From Streptomyces cellulosae (GTDB lineage Bacteria > Actinomycetota > Actinomycetes > Streptomycetales > Streptomycetaceae): DNA of 64,000 nt. The position numbers and the translations under genes were made by a program. The stretch covers positions 341,840-405,839 of the forward strand of contig NZ_JOEV01000005.1 of assembly GCF_000721105.1 (NCBI RefSeq). The letters are read 5' to 3'. Under the pieces are notes generated by a model, which was not told where the DNA came from, did no database searches, and worked only from the letters and a program-made list of their open reading frames with translations. How positions within the stretch are numbered: position 1 is the stretch's first letter; every line of letters begins with the position of its first letter. Below, one piece after another: positions 53,638 through 63,114 of the stretch.

Positions 53638-54171
53638 ATGAGTCTCCTGCGCCTGGCCGGCCGCCCCCTGCTCGCCTCCATGTTCGTCGCCGGTGGCCTG
53701 AACTCCGTGCGCGATCCCAAGGAGGTGGCTCCGCTCGCCGAGCCCGTCATCCGCCCGGTCACCGAACGTGTCTCCGCCCTGCCGGACCGCACCGAACAGG
53801 TCGTACGGCTCAACGGTGCCGTACAGGTCGTGGCGGGCGTCCTGCTCGGCATGGGACGTGTTCCCCGGCCGGCCGCCCTGGCCATCGCCGCCACTCTCGT
53901 GCCGACCACGCTTGCGGGGCACCGCTTCTGGGAGGCGGAGGACCCCGCCGAGCGCGCCCAGCAGCGGATCCACTTCCTGAAGAACCTGTCGATGCTCGGC
54001 GGTCTGCTCATCGCCGCCGACGACACCGGCGGCCGTCCCTCCCTGTGGTGGCGCGGCCGCCACTCCGCCCATGACCTGCGTCGTGAGGCCCATCTGGTGC
54101 GCCGCTCGGTCCGCGCCACGGCCCGTCCCGCCACCGCGGCAGGCCGCGTCCGCGCCAAGCTGCCGGTCTGA
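53638..54171 (+). CDS. DoxX-family membrane protein
   Basis: A 177-residue membrane protein with about four hydrophobic segments in DoxX order: LAGRPLLASMFVAGGLNSVRDP, RLNGAVQVVAGVLLGMG, PAALAIAATLVPTTLAGHRFW and FLKNLSMLGGLLIAADD. The FWEAEDPAERAQQRIHFLKNLSMLGGLL block is the strongest family sign. The C-terminus is basic. DoxX-like proteins are linked to thiol and redox stress. The catalase gene nearby, convergent across a shared terminator, fits that theme. The ATG at 53638 follows GAGGAGGGCC. Confidence 0.88.
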   Translation: MSLLRLAGRPLLASMFVAGGLNSVRDPKEVAPLAEPVIRPVTERVSALPDRTEQVVRLNGAVQVVAGVLLGMGRVPRPAALAIAATLVPTTLAGHRFWEAEDPAERAQQRIHFLKNLSMLGGLLIAADDTGGRPSLWWRGRHSAHDLRREAHLVRRSVRATARPATAAGRVRAKLPV

Positions 54172-54235
54172 CGCCCGACCGCCGACGCCTCACCCTGCGG
54201 CCCGGACGCCTCACCCTGCGGCCCTTGCGTGAGCA

Positions 54236-54270
54236 ACGGGGCGCGGACCTGACGGTCCGCGCCCCGTTTT
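54236..54270. terminator. hairpin with T-run between DoxX and catalase genes
   Basis: A 14-bp perfect stem (ACGGGGCGCGGACC / GGTCCGCGCCCCGT) with a TGAC loop ends in TTTT. It should stop transcripts from both convergent genes. Just upstream GACGCCTCACCCTGCGGCCC occurs twice in a row. Confidence 0.92.
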
Positions 54271-54298
54271 CCGTTCACCCGGGTCCCCCGAGCATGGA

Positions 54299-55957
54299 TC
54301 ACCTGGTCACGACGTGCCGCTCGTCCGGGACGCAGTGGGTCATGGTCAGTCCCTCGACGTCACGCGGCGGGTTCTTGCCCAGGTTGGCCAGCCGCTCGCG
54401 GTCCTCGTCCGTCAGGTCCTGGGAGGCCAGCGGTTCGAGGCCGGAGACGTCGTCGGGGCTGATGCCCAGGCCCTCGCCGACCCTGAGCCCGAGGTCGTTC
54501 TCGACCAGCAGGAAGTGCCAGACCATGCGTTCCTGCACCGGCCGGTCGCACTGGGACAGCAGGTTGATGAAATTGTCGACCAGGTCCTCGCGCTCCCACT
54601 CCTCCAGCAGCAGATAGCGCTGCCCGGCCTGCAGGTAGTCGTTGGTGCGGGGGATGCGCTTACGGGTCAGCCGGCCCTGGATCTCCGGCCCCTGCTCGTC
54701 GTGCGTGGGGTACTGGGCCTCCCGCAGACCGCCCCGGATCGAGGGCTCGTAGTTGACGTCGGGATTCTCGCCCGCGCCATCCACGTGGTAGGCCATCAGG
54801 CCGTCCCGCTGGTTGGTGCGGACGTCGGCGTTCTTGGCCTGGTTCACCGGGAGTTGGAGATAGTTGGGGCCGACCCGGTAGCGCTGGGTGTCGCTGTAGG
54901 AGAAGGTGCGGCCGACGAGCATCTTGTCGTCGGAGAAGTCCAGGCCGTCGACGAGGACGCCGGTGCCGAAGGAGATCTGCTCGTTCTCGGCGAAGAAGTT
55001 CTCCGGCATCCGGTTCAGCACCATCTTGCCGACCGGCCTGGGCGGGAACTCCTGCTCGGGCCAGGTCTTGGTGTCGTCCAGCGGGTCGAAGTCGAGTTCC
55101 GGGTGGTCGTGGTCGTCCATGATCTGGACCAGCAGCTCCCACTCCGGGTACTCGCCGCGCTCCACCGCCTCGTACAGGTCCTTGGTGGCGTGACCGAGGC
55201 CCTCCGCCTGGACGTTGGCGGCGTCCTCCTCGGTCATGCTGCGCACACCCTGCTTGGGCATCCAGTGGTACTTGACGAGCTTGGTCCCGCCGGCCTCGTC
55301 GACCCACTTGTAGGTGTTCACGCCGAAGCCCTGCATGTGCCGGTAGTCGGCCGGGATACCGCGCGGGCTGAACAGGTTGACCAGCATGTGCATCGACTCG
55401 GGCGTCTGCGACATGAAGTCGAAGATGCGCTTGGGCTGCTGCTCGAAGGTCACCGGGTCCGGCTTGAGGGCGTGGATGACGTCCGGGAACTTGATGGCGT
55501 CCCGGATGAAGAACACACCCAGGTTGTTGCCGACCAGGTCCCAGTTGCCGTCCTCCGTGTAGAACTTCACCGCGAAGCCGCGCGGGTCACGGGCCGCCTC
55601 GGAGGAGTCACGGCCGCCGATGACGGTGGAGAAACGGACGGCCAGGTCGGTCCGCTTGCCGCGCTCCTGGAACAGCTTGGCCCGGGTGTAGCGGCTGATC
55701 GGCTCGTCGCCCCAGGCCCCGTACGCCTCGAAGTAGCCGTACGCCGTCACCCCGCGGGCGTGCACGACGCGCTCCGGGATCCGCTCCCGGTCGAAGTGGC
55801 TGATCTTCTCCAGGAACTGGTAGTTCTCCAGCGTGGCCGGGCCGCGGGCGCCGACCGTGCGCTGGTTCTGGTTGTCGTGGACCGGATGCCCCTGTCGGTT
55901 GGTGAGCACCTCGCGGTCGTCGCCGGGGGCGGGCCCCTTGCTCGACACGTCCGTCAT
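54299..55957 (-). CDS. monofunctional haem catalase (clade 3 size)
   Basis: Breaks down hydrogen peroxide. The 552-residue protein is a small-subunit-type catalase with a longer C-terminus. The distal His is in [15 protein letters not shown], the distal Asn in [13 protein letters not shown], and the proximal Tyr in [50 protein letters not shown] is the standard substrate-channel region. A segment after the core ([28 protein letters not shown] and beyond) is normal for the family. The ATG at 55957 is preceded by AAGGAGCC. No CatR/Fur-type gene is adjacent. Confidence 0.96.
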   Translation of the reverse strand: MTDVSSKGPAPGDDREVLTNRQGHPVHDNQNQRTVGARGPATLENYQFLEKISHFDRERIPERVVHARGVTAYGYFEAYGAWGDEPISRYTRAKLFQERGKRTDLAVRFSTVIGGRDSSEAARDPRGFAVKFYTEDGNWDLVGNNLGVFFIRDAIKFPDVIHALKPDPVTFEQQPKRIFDFMSQTPESMHMLVNLFSPRGIPADYRHMQGFGVNTYKWVDEAGGTKLVKYHWMPKQGVRSMTEEDAANVQAEGLGHATKDLYEAVERGEYPEWELLVQIMDDHDHPELDFDPLDDTKTWPEQEFPPRPVGKMVLNRMPENFFAENEQISFGTGVLVDGLDFSDDKMLVGRTFSYSDTQRYRVGPNYLQLPVNQAKNADVRTNQRDGLMAYHVDGAGENPDVNYEPSIRGGLREAQYPTHDEQGPEIQGRLTRKRIPRTNDYLQAGQRYLLLEEWEREDLVDNFINLLSQCDRPVQERMVWHFLLVENDLGLRVGEGLGISPDDVSGLEPLASQDLTDEDRERLANLGKNPPRDVEGLTMTHCVPDERHVVTR

Positions 55958-56137
55958 GGTGATGGGCTCCTTCGACTCGTGACTGCCGTGACCCGCGGAT
56001 CGCGACGGCGCAGCAGCCGCCGCCCGGTCGGTCACGGCCGGGGCGGCCCGAGTACCCGGCACCACCGGTCCGTCACACCCGCACGGGATCTGAGGTGGTC
56101 CGGTGTGCCGGATGTCGCGACGGGGCACTCGGGCGCC

Positions 56138-56650
56138 ATGACAGACGACGAGCACCGCTACGACGAGCAGAGCTACAACGAGCAAGCCGAGGCCGACATG
56201 CCCCTGGCGGGCTACGCCACGCTCGCCACGGCCTTCACCGGGGCCGCCGCGCTGTTCGCCCTGGCCGCGCGGCGACGCGGGGTGCGGCTGCCCGACCGGG
56301 TCCCGCCGTGGGACGTGGCGCTGCTGGGCACCGCCACCTTCAAGGCGTCCAGGCTGCTGACCAAGGACCGGATCACCAGCTTTCTGCGGGCGCCGTTCAC
56401 CCGGCGTGAGGAGGAGGGCGCGGGCGGCGAGGTGAACGACGCCCCTCGCGGTGCGGGTGCGCGCCGCGCGGTCGGGGAGCTGCTGTCATGCCCGTTCTGC
56501 ACCGCGGCCTGGGTGGCCGGCGGTCTGACGGCCACCTACGCCTCGGCGCCGCGTGCCGCCCGCCTGGTCTGCGCGGGCCTGAGCGCCGTCACGGTGGCGG
56601 ACTGGCTGCAGTACGCCTGGACCTGGACGGAGGAGAAGACGGAAGGCTGA
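56138..56650 (+). CDS. DUF1360 membrane protein
   Basis: A 170-residue protein with a polar head rich in Tyr, Asp, Glu and Gln ([17 protein letters not shown]) and three hydrophobic segments. The DUF1360 signature is [27 protein letters not shown] followed by [15 protein letters not shown], in which the CPFC pair is conserved. A final hydrophobic region leads to [10 protein letters not shown]. The function is unknown; homologues are small spore-former and actinobacterial proteins. It is divergent from catalase with a shared 180-base promoter region. Confidence 0.85.
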   Translation: MTDDEHRYDEQSYNEQAEADMPLAGYATLATAFTGAAALFALAARRRGVRLPDRVPPWDVALLGTATFKASRLLTKDRITSFLRAPFTRREEEGAGGEVNDAPRGAGARRAVGELLSCPFCTAAWVAGGLTATYASAPRAARLVCAGLSAVTVADWLQYAWTWTEEKTEG

Positions 56651-57133
56651 GCGCCGGGCCGATGCCGTGCCGGCCCGGCGGCCTACGGGCCCGTACCGAT
56701 CGGACGTCACGCACGACGGACGCGACGCACCACGGACGCGACGCATGACGGACGTCAGGCATAACAAGCGCGACGCACGACGGACGCGACGCATGACGGA
56801 CGTGCCGACGAACGCCCCGGGCCCCGGCCGAGCCCGGCCCCGACCCGCCCTGCGCCGTCGGTGTGGTGGTCCGCGCCGGCGCCGGGATGACCGGGCCGCC
56901 GGTCGTCGGCGAGCGCGCGGCACCGGCCGTCTTCCACTCGCCTGGCGGCAAGCCCCAACCGGGGAAGACCCCGGAGCGGCACCGTGGCGCGGACTCGGGG
57001 AGGTGGGCAGGAGCGCGCTCTCGTCCCTTGACCGGACACGAACCGTACCCGGCCCTCGCAACGGCCGTACGAGGCCGCGTGCTGCCGCTGCCGCGACCCG
57101 GCGGGCTCTCGCCCGACGGCCGGCCTGCCTCCG
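56651..57133. other. intergenic with 16-bp tandem repeats
   Basis: About 480 bases. The first part is the six-unit repeat given separately. The remainder shows mixed third positions in all frames, so I see no gene in it. Confidence 0.6.
56711..56806. repeat. six tandem copies of a 16-bp unit
   Basis: Units start at 56711, 56727, 56743, 56759, 56775 and 56791. The consensus is GCACGACGGACGCGAC, and units 1 and 5 are identical. The fourth is the most diverged. A 16-bp period excludes a coding repeat. Confidence 0.9.
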
Positions 57134-57445
57134 TCAGACCGTGTATCCCCGCGCTCCCAGCCACCGGTGGACGGCGTCCTTGTCCGAGGGGGTGATCCGG
57201 ACGGGTCCGTCGACCCACGGGCCCTCGTCCTCGTTGAAGCCGGTGTCGGTGACCCGGGCGGTGACCCAGTGGGCCAGGTCGGCGGCGGCCCGGTCCGACA
57301 ACGAGCCCCCTTCCCATCCGACACGGGCTTCGCGGGCCGCGGCGGCGTCGTGCCGTTCGGTCTCCGCCAGCCAGGCCGGGACCAGCCGTTCGACGACCGC
57401 GCGCTCGTCCGCCATGGCCGACTGCTGCTCGTTCCTGCTGTCCAT
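57134..57445 (-). CDS. small hypothetical protein
   Basis: A 103-residue acidic soluble protein (MDSRNEQQSAMADERAVVER, then RLVPAWLAETERHDAAAARE and WVTARVTDTGFNEDEGPWVDGPVRITPSD ending DAVHRWLGARGYTV). It has no signal or motif that I recognise. The ATG at 57445 was taken; an ATG at 57415 also fits, and the extension to 57532 has a different composition. Confidence 0.6.
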   Translation of the reverse strand: MDSRNEQQSAMADERAVVERLVPAWLAETERHDAAAAREARVGWEGGSLSDRAAADLAHWVTARVTDTGFNEDEGPWVDGPVRITPSDKDAVHRWLGARGYTV

Positions 57446-57622
57446 ACGGGCCGGGTGCCCGGATCCACCGAGCCGTAAGACCCACACGTCGGGCCTGACA
57501 GCCGCGCACCGGGGTCGTGTCGACGGCGTCACGCCGGGTACTCGAAGATCTCGCCGTCACAGTCCCACGTCTGCGGTCCCGGATGCGGGCCGGGCGACGG
57601 GACGACCAGAAAGGGGGCAACG

Positions 57623-58360
57623 ATGGCGCCGCACGCCGACGACCATGCTCTCGACCAGCGCGCCGGCGTCGCCGAGCTGCGGCTGGCGACAGGAGATCCC
57701 GAACTGGTTCCACAGAACAAGGTGCTCACCGACGATCTCCCCCTCGACCGCAACCAGGCGATCCTGCAGGCCGCCAAGCAGGTCGGCGCGATCCTCAAGC
57801 GCAAGGGACACAGGTTCGCACTCGCGGGCAGTGTCGCCGTGTACGCCCACGGAGGCACCCAGAACCTCCAGCACGACGTCGACTTCGCCATCCGGCCCGA
57901 GGACGCCCAGGCCGTCGCCGAGAGCCTGCGCGCAGCCGGACTGCAGGTGTTCACCCCACCCGAGGACTGGCTCCTGAAGGCCGACTGCCTCGGCCAGCAG
58001 GTCGACCTCATCTTCGAGCTGGCGCACCAGCCGGTCACCACGGAGCTGCTGGAGCGCGCGCAGGAGCTGTCGGTGGACTCGGTCTTCATGCCGGTGCTGG
58101 CACCGACCGACCTGTTGCACAGCCTGCTGGCCGCCTTCTCCGAGCACCACTGCGACTTCGGAGCCGTCCTGCCGATCGCCCGCACTCTGCGCGAGCGGAT
58201 CGACTGGGAGGCGGTGCGCGAGGCCTGCGGGAACGACCCGATGCCCGACGCGTTCTTCTACTTCCTGGAACGGCTGGAGGTCATCGAGCCCAGGCCCGAG
58301 GCACCCGGGCGCGGGGAGCCGGGGCCGACGGGACCGGGGCCCAAGGAGGATCGACGATGA
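57623..58360 (+). CDS. nucleotidyltransferase-fold protein
   Basis: A 245-residue protein with the minimal nucleotidyltransferase pattern: HRFALAGSVAVYAHGGT (the G-S loop), QHDVDFAI with the D-x-D metal site, and a third acidic strand QQVDLIFELA. It ends in a Pro/Gly-rich tail. It resembles MNT/AbiEii-like transferases, but no partner toxin or antitoxin is present. The ATG at 57623 follows AAAGGGGG. It overlaps the BON-domain gene by four bases (ATGA) and opens a three-gene coupled operon. Confidence 0.82.
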   Translation: MAPHADDHALDQRAGVAELRLATGDPELVPQNKVLTDDLPLDRNQAILQAAKQVGAILKRKGHRFALAGSVAVYAHGGTQNLQHDVDFAIRPEDAQAVAESLRAAGLQVFTPPEDWLLKADCLGQQVDLIFELAHQPVTTELLERAQELSVDSVFMPVLAPTDLLHSLLAAFSEHHCDFGAVLPIARTLRERIDWEAVREACGNDPMPDAFFYFLERLEVIEPRPEAPGRGEPGPTGPGPKEDRR

Positions 58361-58647
58361 GCGAGAACGCCGCCCCCCGCCCCGGTGACCCGGGCGGGGG
58401 CGCCGAGAACGCCGAGTACCGGGTCGCCCACCTGCGCGACCGGCTCGCCGCCGAGGAACTCGGCGAACTCGGCGTACGGGCCGAGGTGAGGGCAGGCGCG
58501 GTCGTGGTGACCGGCACCGTGCCCTCCGCGCAGTGCCGCGAGACGCTGCTGCGGACCGTCCACGAGGAACTGGCCGGACTCGCCGTGCACACGGACGTGG
58601 TGGTGGCGGAGACCGCCTCCCCCGATCATGCGGAGGACCTGTCGTGA
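58357..58647 (+). CDS. small BON-like domain protein
   Basis: A 96-residue protein without a signal. From about residue 20 it shows the BON pattern: an amphipathic helix (EYRVAHLRDRLAAEELGELG), strands VRAEVRAGAVVVTGTVPSAQC, and a second helix (RETLLRTVHEELAG) with a final strand VHTDVVV. BON domains usually bind phospholipid or act as small interaction modules. Start and end overlap its neighbours by four bases each. Confidence 0.72.
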   Translation: MSENAAPRPGDPGGGAENAEYRVAHLRDRLAAEELGELGVRAEVRAGAVVVTGTVPSAQCRETLLRTVHEELAGLAVHTDVVVAETASPDHAEDLS

Positions 58648-59372
58648 TCCGCGTAGCAGCCGTGGGGGACATCCACATGGGCCCCGACAGCCAGGGCCTG
58701 CTGCGGCCGGCCTTCGAGACCCTGCCCGAGTGCGCCGACCTGCTGCTCCTGGCCGGGGACCTCACCCGGCACGGCACGCCCGAGGAGGCACGGGTGGTGG
58801 CCCAGGAGGTACGGGGGCTGCCGGTGCCGGTCGTCGCCGTCCTCGGCAACCACGACCACCACGACGAACAGCCCGAGAAGGTCACCGGCATCCTCCAGGA
58901 GGCGGGTGTGACCGTGCTGGAGGGCGAGGGCACGGTCGTGGAGTGCGGCCCGGTCTCCGTCGGCATCGCCGGGGCGAAGGGCTTCGGCGGCGGGTTCGTC
59001 GGGCGCAGCGCCGGGGAGTTCGGCGAGCCGCTGATGAAGGAGTTCGTCCGCACCACCCGGCGCAGCGCCGACAGTCTGCGCGGCGCGCTGGAGGACGTAC
59101 GGGCGCGGGGATGCGAGGTGCGGGTGGCGCTCACCCACTTCTCCCCCGTCGCCGACACGCTCGCCGGTGAGCCGCCGGAGATCTACCCGTTCCTCGGCAG
59201 CTACCTGCTGGCCGAGGCGATCGACACGGCCGGCGCGGACCTCTCCGTCCACGGCCACGCCCACGCGGGCACCGAGCACGGGATGACGGCCGGTGGCGTG
59301 CGGGTACGGAACGTGGCCCAGCCGGTGATCCGGCGGGCGTTCAACGTGTACCAGCTGCCGACGACCGACTGA
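58644..59372 (+). CDS. calcineurin-like metallophosphoesterase
   Basis: A 242-residue phosphoesterase with all the dimetal motifs: VAAVGDIHMGPDS (D-x-H), LLLAGDLTRHG (GD), VAVLGNHDHH (GNHD), VALTHFSP (H) and VHGHAHAG (GHxH). The GTG start overlaps the BON-like gene (GTGA). Linked to a nucleotidyltransferase and BON protein in one coupled operon, it may act on a nucleotide-modified or phosphorylated product; that is inference. A terminator hairpin follows. Confidence 0.9.
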   Translation: MIRVAAVGDIHMGPDSQGLLRPAFETLPECADLLLLAGDLTRHGTPEEARVVAQEVRGLPVPVVAVLGNHDHHDEQPEKVTGILQEAGVTVLEGEGTVVECGPVSVGIAGAKGFGGGFVGRSAGEFGEPLMKEFVRTTRRSADSLRGALEDVRARGCEVRVALTHFSPVADTLAGEPPEIYPFLGSYLLAEAIDTAGADLSVHGHAHAGTEHGMTAGGVRVRNVAQPVIRRAFNVYQLPTTD

Positions 59373-59399
59373 CCGGCGCTGCCCACGCCCGACTGACCG

Positions 59400-59434
59400 G
59401 CGTCAGGCGCTGGGGGGCTGACGGCGCCTGACGC
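59400..59434. terminator. bidirectional hairpin between convergent genes
   Basis: Perfect 11-bp arms GCGTCAGGCGC and GCGCCTGACGC flank a 13-base loop, between the phosphoesterase and the M20 peptidase genes. Confidence 0.8.
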
Positions 59435-59449
59435 TGCCCGGCGCCGGGG

Positions 59450-60634
59450 TCATTCCGCCCCGGCCACGTGGGCGTCCCACGCCTTCTCCCGTACGTCCGG
59501 ACGCAGCAGGACCTCCAGAGCCGTGCAGGCCAGCGCCTCCGTGGCCGCCAGCATCACCTGACGGCCACGCTCGGAGGCGGCCGCGGCGGTGAACTCGGGG
59601 GTGTGGTCGGATCCGTCCGGGTCCATGATCGCGACGAAGGGGTGGATGGCGGGCACCCGCCCGCTGACGTTGCCGATGTCGGAGGAGCCGAGGTAGACGC
59701 CGGGGGCGGGCGGGGTCAGCGCGATGCCCGCGCGTTCCAGGTGCCGGGCGAAGCGTCCGGACAGCACCGGGCTGTCGCGGAAGTGCTCGTAGCGGAGGGT
59801 GGCGCGTTCGACGGCGGCCGTCGTTCCGGTCGCCCGGGCAACGCCCTGTGCGCAGGTCAGCAGCTCCCCCGCCAGGTCCTCCAGGCCTGCGGTCGTCACC
59901 GCGCGCAGTCCGAACAGCCCTTCCGCGTACTCGGGGACGATGTTCGTGGCCCGGCCGCCGTCCGTGATGATGCCCTGGATGTGCGAGCCCTCCGGCAGCC
60001 GCCGCCCGACCGCGTTGAGGGTGTTGAAGAGCTGGATGAGCGCGGCGAGGGCGTCGACGCCCTCGGTGGGGTTGCCGGTGGGGTGGGCGGCGCGCCCGTG
60101 GAAGCCGACCCGGTACTGGGCCTGCGCGGTCAGCGGCGCCCACTGCCAGCTGTGGACGCCCGGATGGAACATCAGCGCGGCGTCCACCCCGTCGAACAGT
60201 CCCTCCTCGGCCTCGATGATCTTGCCGCCGCCGCCCTCCTCGGCGGGCGTGCCCACGGCCCAGACCGTCCCTTCGTCGCCGTCCAGCACGGCCCGCGCCG
60301 CGAGGGCGGCGCCGAGACCGGCGGCGGCGATCAGATTGTGGCCGCAGGCATGCCCGAGGCCGGGCAGCGCGTCGTACTCCAACAGCAGGGCGACGGCCGG
60401 CCGGGACCGCGTGCCCGCCCGTGCGGCGAAGGCGGTCGGCAGTCCGGCCGCGCCCTGCTCGACGGCGAACCCCTCCCGCTCCAGCTCCGCGCCGAGCAGC
60501 CGGGCGGCCCGGTGCTCGGCGAACGCGTACTCCGGGTCGGCGTGCAGCGCCCGGGCGACCTCCCACAGCCGATCCGCCCGTACGGCCACCTCCCCTCGCA
60601 CCCGTTCGAGCAGCTCGTCGGCGGTGTCGGTCAC
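59450..60634 (-). CDS. M20 family amidohydrolase/peptidase
   Basis: A 394-residue zinc-dependent hydrolase of the M20D (aminoacylase-like) group. Metal sites are in YDALPGLGHACGHNLIAAAG, VGTPAEEGGGGK, ALMFHPG and SDIGNVSG, and the dimerisation domain has FHGRAAHPTGNPTEGVDA. These enzymes remove N-acyl groups or cut aminobenzoyl-type amides. The start is GTG at 60634 with GGGGAGG ahead; the frame continues upstream without one. It is divergent from the hemerythrin gene. Confidence 0.92.
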   Translation of the reverse strand: MTDTADELLERVRGEVAVRADRLWEVARALHADPEYAFAEHRAARLLGAELEREGFAVEQGAAGLPTAFAARAGTRSRPAVALLLEYDALPGLGHACGHNLIAAAGLGAALAARAVLDGDEGTVWAVGTPAEEGGGGKIIEAEEGLFDGVDAALMFHPGVHSWQWAPLTAQAQYRVGFHGRAAHPTGNPTEGVDALAALIQLFNTLNAVGRRLPEGSHIQGIITDGGRATNIVPEYAEGLFGLRAVTTAGLEDLAGELLTCAQGVARATGTTAAVERATLRYEHFRDSPVLSGRFARHLERAGIALTPPAPGVYLGSSDIGNVSGRVPAIHPFVAIMDPDGSDHTPEFTAAAASERGRQVMLAATEALACTALEVLLRPDVREKAWDAHVAGAE

Positions 60635-60782
60635 GTCGGCCTCCCCGGTGGTCGCGTCCTGGTGCCCTGCGGGTTCCAAGGAGCGCCCCCGTCCACACCC
60701 GCGCGTAGGAAGGTCGGCCCGGGGCACTCGGGGACCTGGCGGTTCCGCCCGGAGCCGTCCCGTTCGGCTGGAGGTGAGGAGC

Positions 60783-61346
60783 ATGGGTCACGGAGGGAAC
60801 GTCATCGACGAGCTGATGACCGACCACCGCGAGGTCGAGGAACTCTTCGGCAAGATCGAGGCGCTGCCGTCGGGCGACAAGAACCGCAAGGTCTACGCCG
60901 ACCAGGTGACCATGGAACTGGTGCGGCACTCGGTCGCCGAGGAGGCCTATCTCTACCCGGCCGTACGAGAGCACCTGGTCAACGGGAACACCATGGCGGA
61001 CCGGGAGATCGAGGACCACTCCAAGGCCGAGCAGATCATGAAGGATCTGGAGAGCTGCGAGGCGGACGACCCCGAGTTCGAGCGGCTCATCGGGATGCTG
61101 ATGACGGAGATCCGCTCGCATGTGGCCGACGAGGAGGAGAACCTCTTCCCGCAGCTGCGGGTGGCGTGCCCGGCGGAGGCGCTCGACGACCTCGGCGACA
61201 AGGTGCGCATGGCCAAGAAGGTCGCCCCGACCCGTCCCCACCCCTCCGCCCCGGACACCCCGCCGGCCAACAAGATGCTGGCACCGGGAGCCGGCCTCGT
61301 CGACCGCGTGCGGGACGCCCTGACGGGGCGCGGCAAGCTCGACTGA
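60783..61346 (+). CDS. hemerythrin (HHE) domain protein
   Basis: A 187-residue cytoplasmic protein that probably binds a di-iron centre in a four-helix bundle. The ligand pattern is spread as LMTDHREVEELF, LVRHSVAEEAYLYP, IEDHSKAEQIM and IRSHVADEEENLFPQL (H, HxxxE, H, HxxxE). A Pro-rich linker leads to a basic tail (LVDRVRDALTGRGK). Such proteins act in oxygen, iron or nitric-oxide sensing. The ATG at 60783 follows GGAGGTGAGG. A strong terminator follows. Confidence 0.92.
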   Translation: MGHGGNVIDELMTDHREVEELFGKIEALPSGDKNRKVYADQVTMELVRHSVAEEAYLYPAVREHLVNGNTMADREIEDHSKAEQIMKDLESCEADDPEFERLIGMLMTEIRSHVADEEENLFPQLRVACPAEALDDLGDKVRMAKKVAPTRPHPSAPDTPPANKMLAPGAGLVDRVRDALTGRGKLD

Positions 61347-61363
61347 GGCACAGATACATCCCG

Positions 61364-61397
61364 CGAGGGGCCCGTCGCTTCGGCGACGGGCCCCTCG
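61364..61397. terminator. TTCG-loop terminator after hemerythrin gene
   Basis: CGAGGGGCCCGTCGC pairs exactly with GCGACGGGCCCCTCG around a stable TTCG tetraloop, a 15-bp stem 17 bases past the stop. Confidence 0.95.
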
Positions 61398-61625
61398 TAC
61401 TGTGATCAACCGCACTCGGCGGCCCAACTCCCGGACGGCGTCGGCTCTTTGACCGCTCCCATGGCGGCGGGCCGCACCGGACCGGCGACCACTGGCCCGT
61501 CCCTTCTGTCACGATAGGCGCGCCGTACCCCGGCTCTCTGGAGCGGCCGCGCAGCGCAGCCGGCGTTCCTTTCGCCCGCCGTTACCCCTGCCTGAGCCCT
61601 CCGGCTCGTCTCCGAGTGCCGCCCT

Positions 61626-63056
61626 GTGACTTCCTCCCTTCCTCCCTCCCTGCCCTCCCCTGCGCCGGAATCCGCCGCCCCACTGCCGAAGCCGGCGTCC
61701 CGGTCGCCGTGGCGGTCCCTGAGATACCGCAGCATGCGCTGGTGGTCCGTCGCGAACTTCGTGTCCAACGCCGGTACCTGGATGCAGCTCACGGTGCAGA
61801 ACCTGCTGGTCCTCCAGATCACCGGCTCCGCCGCCGCGACCGGGCTGTCCATGTCCGTCCAGGCCGCGCCCGCCCTGCTCATGAGCGTGCTGGGCGGAGC
61901 GGCCGTCGACCGCTGGCCCCGGAAGCTGACGGCCACCGTCAGCCAGGCGCTGCTGGGCGCCATCGCGTTCGTGACAGCGCTGCTCGTGGTGCTGGACCGG
62001 CTCGACATGACCTCTCTCCTTGCCCTCGCCGCGGTCACCGGCATGATCGCCACGGTCGACGGGCCGGCCTGTGCCCTGCTCGGCAACGATCTCGTCCCAC
62101 CCGAGGACATCCCCTCCGCGATCGGGGTGGGCGCGCTGGTGCACAGCGCGGGCCGGCTCGTGGGAGCGGCCCTGGCCGGGGTGACGGTCGGCTTCGTCGG
62201 CACGGCCGCCGCGTACGCCGCGAACGGTGTGTCCTTCCTGTTCGTGGCGTCGGTCGTCCCGTTCCTGCGACCGGCGCCCGGAGCCACCCGGTCTTCTCCG
62301 TCCTCCCCGTCCCCGCCCCCCTTTTCCCTGTCCTCCTCGTCCTCCTCGTCCTCCTCGTCCTCCCGGAAGTCGGTACACGCGGGCACCGAGCGGCGCGCCA
62401 CCGGCTCCGAGATGACCGTGCGGCAGGGACTGGTCTTCTTCGCCCGCCGGCCTCGCCTGGTGGCGCTCGCCGCCGTCACCGGGATCAGCGCGGTCTTCGG
62501 CCGCAACTACGGGCTCACCCTGGCGGTGCTGGTCACCGGCCCGCTGGCGGGCGGCGCCGGAACCTTCGGGACGGTCTCCACGGTGCTCGCGGTGGGCGGG
62601 ATCCTCGGCGCGGTACTGGGCGCACGCCTGCGACGGCCCTCGGTGCGGCTGGTGGGCACCCTGGCCGCCGCGGGCGCGCTGCTTCAGGTGGCGGCGGGAC
62701 TGTCCCCGTCGGTGGCCGTGCTGCTGGTACTCGTCCTGCCGATGGCGGTGGTGGAGTCCGTCTCCGACACCGCCGGAACAGCCGTCCTCCAGACCGACCC
62801 GCCCGCCCATCTGCGGGGCCGGGTGCTCGGCGTCTGGGGCAGCGTCGGCACGGTCTGGAGCCTCGGCGGCCCACCCGCTCTCGGACTGCTCATGGAACTG
62901 GCCGGGGCTCGCGGCGCCCTCGTGGTCGGCGGCCTCGTCATCGCCACCACCATCGGAGCCGGCTTCGCCCTGCGTTCCCGCCGCATCACGACGGTCGCCC
63001 TCCACACGGAGGAGGACGGCCTGCCCAACCGCGCCACGCTGGGTACGGCCGCGTGA
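61626..63056 (+). CDS. MFS exporter, EntS/MdtH-like
   Basis: A 476-residue inner membrane protein with about twelve hydrophobic segments. The N-terminal half has WWSVANFVSNAGTWMQLTVQNLLVLQIT and VLGGAAVDRWPRKLTATVSQ (the MFS loop 2-3 motif), and the C-terminal half begins VRQGLVFFARRPRLVALAAVTG. The central cytoplasmic loop has an odd run SLSSSSSSSSSSSRK encoded by a TCC-TCC-TCG repeat. It most resembles enterobactin- and macrolide-type exporters; the cargo is unknown. GTG at 61626 starts it. Confidence 0.88.
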   Translation: MTSSLPPSLPSPAPESAAPLPKPASRSPWRSLRYRSMRWWSVANFVSNAGTWMQLTVQNLLVLQITGSAAATGLSMSVQAAPALLMSVLGGAAVDRWPRKLTATVSQALLGAIAFVTALLVVLDRLDMTSLLALAAVTGMIATVDGPACALLGNDLVPPEDIPSAIGVGALVHSAGRLVGAALAGVTVGFVGTAAAYAANGVSFLFVASVVPFLRPAPGATRSSPSSPSPPPFSLSSSSSSSSSSSRKSVHAGTERRATGSEMTVRQGLVFFARRPRLVALAAVTGISAVFGRNYGLTLAVLVTGPLAGGAGTFGTVSTVLAVGGILGAVLGARLRRPSVRLVGTLAAAGALLQVAAGLSPSVAVLLVLVLPMAVVESVSDTAGTAVLQTDPPAHLRGRVLGVWGSVGTVWSLGGPPALGLLMELAGARGALVVGGLVIATTIGAGFALRSRRITTVALHTEEDGLPNRATLGTAA

Positions 63057-63114
63057 GCCGGGGCCCGCGGGGCCAGCGGCTGGGACGCGTACCGGGCTGC
63101 GCCCCGTGTCGCAC

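Noticed and set aside
56711..56806. CRISPR array
   Set aside because: 16-bp units directly joined, no unique spacers, no cas genes.
57623..58360. Toxin-antitoxin (AbiE/MNT-HEPN) system
   Set aside because: The nucleotidyltransferase fold fits, but the partners are BON and phosphoesterase proteins; no HEPN or antitoxin gene is present.
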